Shown: positions 58,200-64,000 of the stretch, in pieces
Numbering within the stretch: the first letter of the stretch is position 1
Layout of the letters: each line of letters begins with the position of its first letter
Assembly: GCF_003122365.1 (NCBI RefSeq)
Contig: NZ_CP029254.1
Location: 4,427,501-4,491,500 of the forward strand
DNA length: 64,000 bases
Direction of reading: 5' to 3'
DNA from: Streptomyces spongiicola
GTDB lineage: Bacteria; Actinomycetota; Actinomycetes; Streptomycetales; Streptomycetaceae
The notes under the pieces: model-generated
The model's database searches: none
Told to the model about the DNA's origin: nothing
The model's input: the letters and a program-made list of their open reading frames with translations, nothing else
Program-made: the position numbers and the translations under genes

Positions 58200-58380
58200 G
58201 GCACGCTGTACCGGACGTGCCGCAGGGGCACGCGGGGTAGTGCGACACGCATCGTGCGCCTCCCGTGCGCCCTGTGTCGCCGGGCAACTTTCCTTGGATA
58301 GGCTGTACGCGACCCCGCCGCCGCGTCTGCCGCGGTCGCCGCCGTCACCGGCCCGTGGGTCCTTCCGTATTCCGTCTGCC

Positions 58381-58570
58381 GACCGTCATCACGCCGATTA
58401 GACCCGATTAGACTCGACCTGGACATGATCTAGGACCTAGACATGATCCAGAGCCGACTGGACCGGACTAGACCCGACTAGAGCCGATCAAGCCCGATCG
58501 CGCAGATCCCGGGATATCGAGACCCGGACTCTGAGCCGAGCCCCGAGTTCTGAGCCCCGAGTCCCGAGGC
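58381..58570. repeat. Degenerate ~10-bp tandem repeats upstream of thrB
   Basis: A first block repeats gac(c/t)cga(t/c)ta and ggacatgatc-like units (58390-58500). A second repeats gagccccgag/gagtcccgag units (58525-58570). Copies are imperfect. They lie in the presumed thrB leader, 75-250 bp before its start. Confidence 0.7.
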
Positions 58571-58645
58571 CTGAGATCGCGGAGATCAGCGCCGGTCAGA
58601 AGTGATCGGAAACCGATCTGAACCAATAAGGAGAGTCGTCGATCG

Positions 58646-59563
58646 ATGGCAGGTCCCGCGTTCCGCGCCGCCGCCGTCCGAGTGCGCGTGCCCGCAACCA
58701 GCGCCAACCTCGGACCGGGCTTCGACGCCTTCGGCCTGTCGCTGGGCCTGTACGACGACGTCGTCGTCCGCGTCGCAGACTCCGGGCTGCACATCGACAT
58801 CGCCGGTGAGGGCGCCGAGACGCTGCCGCGCGACGAGAGCCACCTGCTCGTGCGCTCGCTGCGCACGGCCTTCGACCTGCTCGGCGGCCAGCCCCGCGGC
58901 CTCGAGGTCGTCTGCGCGAACCGCATCCCGCACGGCCGCGGGCTCGGCTCCTCGTCGGCCGCCATCTGCGCCGGCATCGTGGCGGCCCGCGCGGTGACCA
59001 TAGGGGGCGACGCCCGGCTCGACGACGCCGCGCTGCTGGAGCTGGCCACCGAGATCGAGGGCCACCCCGACAACGTCGCCGCCTGCCTCCTCGGCGGTTT
59101 CACCCTGGCGTGGACCGACGCCGGCGCGGCCCGTGCGATCAGGATGGACCCGTCCGGATCCATCGTTCCGGTGGTTTTCGTGCCGAGCAGGCCCGTTCTC
59201 ACCGAGACCGCCCGCGGGCTGCTCCCGCGGACCGTCCCGCATGTGGACGCCGCCGCCAACGCGGGCCGTGCCGCGCTGCTCGTCGAGGCCCTCACCAGGC
59301 GGCCCGAGCTGCTGCTTCCCGCCACCGAGGACCGTCTCCACCAGGAGTACCGCGCCCCGGCGATGCCGCAGAGCCTCGACCTCGTGAACCGGCTGCGCGC
59401 CGACGGGGTCCCCGCGGTCGTCTCCGGCGCGGGGCCCACCGTGCTCGCGCTGGCCGAGGAGGGTGCGGCCGACAAGGTCGCCCGGCTCGCGGGCGGGGGC
59501 TGGGCGGCCAACAGGCTCACGTTGGACGCCGCGGGAGCGAGCGTCCTCCCGCTGGCCGCCTAG
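58646..59563 (+). CDS. thrB: Homoserine kinase
   Basis: 305 residues. Phosphorylates homoserine for threonine synthase. GHMP kinase family: N-terminal VRVPATSANLGPGFDAFGLS, ATP loop HGRGLGSSSAAICAG (motif at about 96-110), and the late GAGPTVLALAE motif. The order hom-thrC-thrB is standard for actinobacteria, but here thrB is separated by 784 bp, so it probably has its own promoter. Confidence 0.96.
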   Translation: MAGPAFRAAAVRVRVPATSANLGPGFDAFGLSLGLYDDVVVRVADSGLHIDIAGEGAETLPRDESHLLVRSLRTAFDLLGGQPRGLEVVCANRIPHGRGLGSSSAAICAGIVAARAVTIGGDARLDDAALLELATEIEGHPDNVAACLLGGFTLAWTDAGAARAIRMDPSGSIVPVVFVPSRPVLTETARGLLPRTVPHVDAAANAGRAALLVEALTRRPELLLPATEDRLHQEYRAPAMPQSLDLVNRLRADGVPAVVSGAGPTVLALAEEGAADKVARLAGGGWAANRLTLDAAGASVLPLAA

Positions 59564-59956
59564 CCCGACACGGGATTGCCGGTGACGGAGAGGGGGAATG
59601 TTTGTTGGAGCCGGTAGTGTTAACCTCAAGTACGCAGCCCCACAATCTTGTGGCGCGGTGCTTTGTGTCCCCGTCCGGGACCACCACTCTTCCGGGAGCC
59701 TCCCCAACTGCCTGAGCAGCCTGCCTGAGCAGTTTCGAGCACGCTCCGGAACCGGCACGACACCCCTCGCTTCTCCCGAAGAGAGGGTTGAGCAGGGGGA
59801 ACTCGGGCCGGGCCCTGCACGTACATCTCTCCGCCGTATCCCGGCGGACCACCGCCCCGGCTCCGGTCCGCGATCAGAAAGATCGAAGACCGCGCCGGAC
59901 AGCACAACCGGTCGCCGAGCCAGAAGGCCGACGTCCGCTCCAGGGAAGGACCCTTC
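59564..59956 (+). promoter_or_regulatory. Long leader of rho
   Basis: 393 bp between thrB and rho. A candidate -10 (TAGTGT, 59614-59619) lies about 340 bp before the start, which leaves a long untranslated leader. Rho is autoregulated through its leader in other bacteria, so leader control is plausible. GGGAAGGA precedes GTG 59957. Confidence 0.45.
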
Positions 59957-61972
59957 GTGAGCGACACCACCGATCTGATGGGCGTGACTGCCGACAGCAG
60001 TGTCGACCCCGCCGCGCCCGCCGCAGGTGCTGCCACCGGCACCACCTCCCGGCGCCGCCGTTCCGGCACCGGCCTTGAGGGCATGGTCCTGGCCGAGCTC
60101 CAGCAGGTCGCTTCGGGCCTCGGTATCAGGGGCACCGCGCGGATGCGCAAGAGCCAGCTGATCGAGGTCATCAAGGAGGCGCAGGCCGCCGGAGGAGCCC
60201 CGGCCAAGGGCGCCGAGGCGGGCGGCGGCGCGGCCGAGACGAAGCCGAAGCGCCGCGCCACCTCGAAGGCCCGTACGGGTGAGGAGGGCGCCACCGCCGA
60301 GCCGAAGGCCGAGTCCCCCGCCGCCCAGCAGCAGATCGACATCCCGGGTCAGCCGGCCAGCGACGACGCCCCGGCGGGCGAGCGCCGTCGGCGCCGGGCC
60401 ACCGCCCCCGCGGGCAGCCCGGAGGCCGACGCGGCCAAGGCCGAGCCGAGGGGCGACCTCAAGTCCGGCGACCTCAAGACCGAGGTGCGGGCCGAGACCA
60501 GGACCGACGGGCAGCCGGAGGCCAGGGCCGAGGCCGCGACCGAGACCGCCGAGGGCCGCCGCGGGGACGGCCGTCGCGACCGCGGCGAGCGCGGCGAGCG
60601 CGGCGACCGTCAGCGCGACCGCCAGCGTGACCGCCGCGGCGGCAAGGGCGACGACCAGCAGGGCGGCGGCCAGCGCCAGCAGCAGGGCGGCCAGCAGCGG
60701 CAGGGCGGCGGTCCGCAGGACGACTTCGACGACGAGCAGGGCGGCCGGCGCGGGCGGCGCGGCCGTTACCGCGACCGCCGCGGCCGCCGCGGCCGCGAGG
60801 AGTTCGGCGGCGAGCCGCAGGTCGCCGATGACGACGTGCTGATCCCCGTCGCGGGCATCCTCGACATCCTGGACAACTACGCGTTCATCCGGACCTCCGG
60901 CTATCTGCCCGGCCCGAACGACGTGTACGTGTCCCTCGCCCAGGTCCGCAAGAACGGTCTGCGCAAGGGCGACCACGTCACCGGAGCGGTCCGGCAGCCC
61001 AAGGAGGGCGAGCGCCGCGAGAAGTTCAACGCGCTGGTCCGCCTGGACTCCGTCAACGGCATGGCGCCCGAATCCGGCCGCGGCCGCCCGGAGTTCAACA
61101 AGCTGACCCCGCTCTACCCGCAGGACCGGCTCCGTCTGGAGACCGACCCGGGTGTGCTGACCACGCGGATCATCGACCTGGTGTCGCCGATCGGCAAGGG
61201 CCAGCGCGGTCTGATCGTGGCCCCGCCGAAGACCGGCAAGACCATGATCATGCAGGCGGTCGCCAACGCGATCACCCACAACAACCCCGAGTGCCACCTG
61301 ATGGTCGTCCTCGTCGACGAGCGGCCGGAAGAGGTCACCGACATGCAGCGGTCGGTCAAGGGCGAGGTCATCTCCTCGACCTTCGACCGCCCGGCCGAGG
61401 ACCACACCACGGTCGCGGAACTGGCCATCGAGCGCGCCAAGCGCCTGGTCGAGCTGGGCCACGACGTCGTCGTCCTGCTGGACTCCATCACCCGGCTGGG
61501 CCGTGCGTACAACCTGGCGGCCCCGGCCTCCGGCCGGATCCTGTCCGGTGGTGTCGACTCGACCGCGCTCTACCCGCCGAAGCGCTTCTTCGGCGCCGCG
61601 CGCAACATCGAGGACGGCGGTTCGCTGACCATCCTGGCCACCGCGCTGGTCGACACCGGCTCGCGCATGGACGAGGTGATCTTCGAGGAGTTCAAGGGCA
61701 CCGGCAACATGGAGCTCAAGCTCGACCGGAAGCTCGCCGACAAGCGCATCTTCCCCGCGGTGGACGTCGACGCGTCCGGCACCCGCAAGGAGGAGATCCT
61801 GCTCAGCGGCGAGGAGCTCGCCATCGTCTGGAAGCTGCGCCGGGTGCTGCACGCGCTCGACCAGCAGCAGGCGATCGAGCTGCTGCTCGACAAGATGAAG
61901 CAGACCAAGTCGAACGCCGAGTTCCTGATGCAGATCCAGAAGACGACGCCCGCACCGGGCAACGGCGACTGA
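59957..61972 (+). CDS. rho: Transcription termination factor Rho
   Basis: 671 residues from GTG 59957. Hexameric RNA helicase that ends transcription. N-terminal Rho_N helix bundle (MVLAELQQVASGLGIRGTAR), then a ~200-residue low-complexity insertion rich in Arg, Gly, Gln, Asp and Ala (RGERGDRQRDRQRDRR) typical of actinobacteria. The RNA-binding fold follows (VAGILDILDNYAFIRTSGYL, LRKGDHVTGAVRQPKEGE), then the ATPase with Walker A APPKTGKTMI, the Q-loop region, and LLDSITRLGRAYN. E. coli Rho is 419 residues; the difference is the insertion. Ends in the hairpin at 61996. Confidence 0.97.
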   Translation: MSDTTDLMGVTADSSVDPAAPAAGAATGTTSRRRRSGTGLEGMVLAELQQVASGLGIRGTARMRKSQLIEVIKEAQAAGGAPAKGAEAGGGAAETKPKRRATSKARTGEEGATAEPKAESPAAQQQIDIPGQPASDDAPAGERRRRRATAPAGSPEADAAKAEPRGDLKSGDLKTEVRAETRTDGQPEARAEAATETAEGRRGDGRRDRGERGERGDRQRDRQRDRRGGKGDDQQGGGQRQQQGGQQRQGGGPQDDFDDEQGGRRGRRGRYRDRRGRRGREEFGGEPQVADDDVLIPVAGILDILDNYAFIRTSGYLPGPNDVYVSLAQVRKNGLRKGDHVTGAVRQPKEGERREKFNALVRLDSVNGMAPESGRGRPEFNKLTPLYPQDRLRLETDPGVLTTRIIDLVSPIGKGQRGLIVAPPKTGKTMIMQAVANAITHNNPECHLMVVLVDERPEEVTDMQRSVKGEVISSTFDRPAEDHTTVAELAIERAKRLVELGHDVVVLLDSITRLGRAYNLAAPASGRILSGGVDSTALYPPKRFFGAARNIEDGGSLTILATALVDTGSRMDEVIFEEFKGTGNMELKLDRKLADKRIFPAVDVDASGTRKEEILLSGEELAIVWKLRRVLHALDQQQAIELLLDKMKQTKSNAEFLMQIQKTTPAPGNGD

Positions 61973-61995
61973 CATCGCATCAGCGGCGAACCGGA

Positions 61996-62032
61996 CCGCC
62001 CCGTCACCCCCGAGGTGACGGGGCGGTTCTTT
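61996..62032 (+). terminator. Intrinsic terminator of rho
   Basis: Perfect 13-bp stem CCGCCCCGTCACC / GGTGACGGGGCGG with a 5-nt loop and TTCTTT tail. Confidence 0.93.
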
Positions 62033-62244
62033 CGTCCCCGGAATCCCATCGTCCACTGGTCAAACGGCTGTTGACGCGCGTATCATCGCCCAATCGAAGT
62101 GGGGGGGAATCCACTGCGTGGCACCGCCGGGGCCGGAAGGCCTCGTGAACCGTGCTGCCCGCGTGTTCGCCACACCCCGCCACTACCTGGATCCTCTCCC
62201 GGCGGGCGGTCGCGCACTGCCGGTTCGACCCAAGGGGTTACCGA

Positions 62245-64000
62245 GTGCAGACACGCACCCGTGGTGGCCGGCACAAGCGCCGTACAAGGCTCGCGATACC
62301 GGCCGTGGCCGCGGTCGTCGCACTGACCGGCGCGGGAGTCGCGATCACCGGCTCGGGTTCCGCCGAGGCGGGCGAGACGACACCCATCAGCCTGGAGCCG
62401 GCGCGGTCCAGCCCGGTCACCCAGCAGGAGCTCGCCCAGCGCGCGGTCAGGGCCATGGCCGCCGCCGAGTCCGACAAGTCGCCGAAGCCCGCGGCCCGTT
62501 CGGCCGCCAAGGCCGCACCGAGCGCCCGCATCATCGGCGGCAAGGAGACGACGATCTCCGCCGCCCCGTGGATGGCGCAGCTGCACTTCTGGGACAGCCA
62601 GGGCGGCTACTTCTGCGGCGGTGTCGTCATCGCCCCGACGAAGGTCGCCACCGCGGCGCACTGCGTCAAGGGCATCAAGTGGTACTCGGACGGCGTCGTG
62701 GTCGTCGGCACCGACCGGATGCCCTCCGAGAACGGCGACCTGCACGGCGGCGTGGCGGTCGACGTCAAGCGCCAGTGGCACCACCCGCAGTACAGCCCGT
62801 ACACGCTCGACAACGACGTGGCCGTGCTCACGCTGGAGAAGGCGGTCTCCGTCCCCGCGCTGCCGATCGCGCAGCCGAACGACACCGCGCTCTACAAGAA
62901 GGGCCTGGACGGCAAGGTCTACGGCTGGGGCCGCACCAGTTCCACCGTGCTCGACAGCGGCTCGGAGAAGCTCAAGGTCGCCGACGCGGACATCGTCTCG
63001 GACACCGACTGCAAGGCCGCCTACCCGACACCGACGGACACCGCGCCGAAGTTCGTGGCGGGCGGCATGCTCTGCGCCGGCGCCGCGCCCACCGGCAGGG
63101 ACGAGACCACCGAGACCACCTGCAACGGTGACTCCGGCGGCCCGCTGGTCGTCGGCGGCAAGCTCGCCGGGCTGGTGTCCTGGGGCGACGTGGACTGCTC
63201 GGCGGCCGGGAAGTACGGCGTGTACGCGAAGGTCTCCGCCTACTCCGCGCCGATGCAGGCCCGCGTCGACGACACCAACCGCAACCGCGACCACACGGCG
63301 GACCTGCTGGCGCGCCGCACCTCGGACAGCACGCTGTTCGGCTGGACCTCCAAGGTCACCTCGCTGGCCCGGACGCTCAACCACGGCAAGTTCTCCGGCC
63401 ACAACATGGCCATCCAGGGCGACCTCGACCGGGACGACCACGAGGACGTGCTGCTCCGCGCGTCCAGCGGCCACGTGTACTGGGACCACTACGTGGCGGC
63501 CACCGGCAGGACCGAGCGCAAGCTGATCTCCACCGGGTGGAGCAAGAACAAGCAGTTCGTGATCCCCGGCGACCTCACCGGAGACGAGCTGCCGGACGTC
63601 CTCACGGTCAACTCCACCGGAACGCTCTACCTCTACCCCGGCAAGGGCAACGGCTCGCTCTCCGCCCCGGTCACCGTGGGCACCGGCTGGAGCCAGTACA
63701 CCATGCTGCGCGGCCACGGCGACTTCACCAACGACGGCAAGCCCGACGTCCTCGCCCGCACCGCCGACGGCTCCACCTACCTCCTCCGCGGCACCGGCAA
63801 GGCCTCCGCCCCGTTCGAGGCACGCCGCCTGGTCGGCAAGTTCACCCCCGGCAGCTTCAACGCGCTGATCACCGTCGGTGACGTCAACAGCGACGGCCAC
63901 GCGGACCTGCTGGCCCGCGACACGACCGGCAAGCTCTGGCTCTACCCGGGCAACGGCAGCAGCGCCCCGACCGGCGGCATCTTCGCCGCGCGCAAGGACT
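62245..64000 (+). CDS. Secreted trypsin-like serine protease with FG-GAP/VCBS-type repeats (3' end outside window)
   Basis: 585+ residues from GTG 62245. Signal peptide RRTRLAIPAVAAVVALTGAG (positively charged then hydrophobic), a pro-region, then the activation site ARIIGG near residue 95. Catalytic triad visible: His139 in TAAHC, Asp191 in LDNDVAVLTL, Ser297 in CNGDSGGPLVVGG, with chymotrypsin-fold Cys pairs. After about residue 350 come FG-GAP-like repeats (GDLDRDDHEDVLLRAS, GDLTGDELPDVLTVNS, GDFTNDGKPDVLARTA, GDVNSDGHADLLARDT) that bind calcium and form a beta-propeller. The gene continues past 64000. Confidence 0.93.
   Translation, partial: MQTRTRGGRHKRRTRLAIPAVAAVVALTGAGVAITGSGSAEAGETTPISLEPARSSPVTQQELAQRAVRAMAAAESDKSPKPAARSAAKAAPSARIIGGKETTISAAPWMAQLHFWDSQGGYFCGGVVIAPTKVATAAHCVKGIKWYSDGVVVVGTDRMPSENGDLHGGVAVDVKRQWHHPQYSPYTLDNDVAVLTLEKAVSVPALPIAQPNDTALYKKGLDGKVYGWGRTSSTVLDSGSEKLKVADADIVSDTDCKAAYPTPTDTAPKFVAGGMLCAGAAPTGRDETTETTCNGDSGGPLVVGGKLAGLVSWGDVDCSAAGKYGVYAKVSAYSAPMQARVDDTNRNRDHTADLLARRTSDSTLFGWTSKVTSLARTLNHGKFSGHNMAIQGDLDRDDHEDVLLRASSGHVYWDHYVAATGRTERKLISTGWSKNKQFVIPGDLTGDELPDVLTVNSTGTLYLYPGKGNGSLSAPVTVGTGWSQYTMLRGHGDFTNDGKPDVLARTADGSTYLLRGTGKASAPFEARRLVGKFTPGSFNALITVGDVNSDGHADLLARDTTGKLWLYPGNGSSAPTGGIFAARKD

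Larger units (their letters stand above)
57862..58645. other. Long thrC-thrB intergenic region
   Basis: 784 bp with no supported gene. Open frames on both strands encode only low-complexity sequence. It holds ttacaacccccgtac-type short repeats (58018-58062), the palindrome at 58160, and the degenerate tandem block at 58381. The last 40 bp provide AAGGAGAG ahead of thrB. Confidence 0.55.

Noticed and set aside
58586..62056. 1156-codon minus-strand open frame across thrB and rho
   Set aside because: Complete overlap with thrB and rho, which have clear motifs. The antisense product has no domain and unnatural composition.

Overview
The window is a stretch of actinobacterial chromosome, almost certainly Streptomyces or a close relative. 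Evidence: very high GC with strong G/C at third codon positions, frequent GTG/TTG starts, DUF397/XRE and RsbW-like regulator pairs, a pSAM2-type actinomycete integrative and conjugative element (AICE), and the backbone order tRNA-Arg(CCG), response regulator, nrtL (ArgS-like), lysA, hom, thrC, thrB, rho.

Left part (1-12.7 kb). The first 5.8 kb looks like the edge of a specialised-metabolite cluster: three successive ATP-grasp-type genes (the first cut by the window edge, the second lacking the catalytic half), a divergent LuxR-type regulator, a 45-codon peptide gene, a short class II DAHP synthase and an isocitrate lyase/PEP mutase family enzyme. An orphan DNA methyltransferase, a repeat-rich spacer, a membrane PP2C (SpoIIE-type) phosphatase and a small broken gene follow. 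Next is a four-gene minus-strand operon (two small proteins, a radical SAM/SPASM enzyme, a helical small protein) with an 8-bp tandem repeat in its internal leader, divergent from an XRE-TPR regulator.

Middle (12.3-31.9 kb). This is an immunity and signalling island: a truncated DUF6119/TIGR04141-like gene, an orphan N6 methylase with a target-recognition-like tail, a complete type I restriction-modification operon (hsdM-hsdS-hsdR), a DUF397/XRE pair, an anti-sigma-like ATPase, a Ser/Thr kinase with a TPR tail, a SEC-C protein, a decayed serine recombinase, a ribbon-helix-helix protein with a clear promoter, and a CHAT-protease operon whose middle gene is split by an intact ISL3-family insertion sequence.

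Right-middle (32.0-51.8 kb). The tRNA-Arg(CCG) at 51765-51836 (minus strand) is the attachment site. Its 3' part occurs twice more, at 34312-34357 (46 bp identical) and 32038-32078 (41 bp, one mismatch). This defines a 17.5-kb AICE (34312-51809) stacked on a 2.3-kb remnant (32038-34311) that holds a PIN/HTH toxin-antitoxin pair and a truncated HAD gene. The AICE carries Int, Xis, an HUH-type Rep, a TraB-like FtsK translocase, Spd-like spread proteins and two GntR regulators with visible operators. Its lower-GC cargo is a two-gene set: a PLD-SNF2 helicase followed by an MmeI-like methyltransferase, a plausible phage-defence or restriction system. A small double zinc-knuckle gene lies between int and the tRNA.

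Right end (51.8-64 kb). This is core metabolism: response regulator, nrtL, then lysA, hom, thrC and thrB (lysine and threonine branches of the aspartate pathway), rho with the long Arg/Gly/Gln-rich actinobacterial insertion, and a secreted trypsin-like protease with FG-GAP-type repeats that runs off the window.
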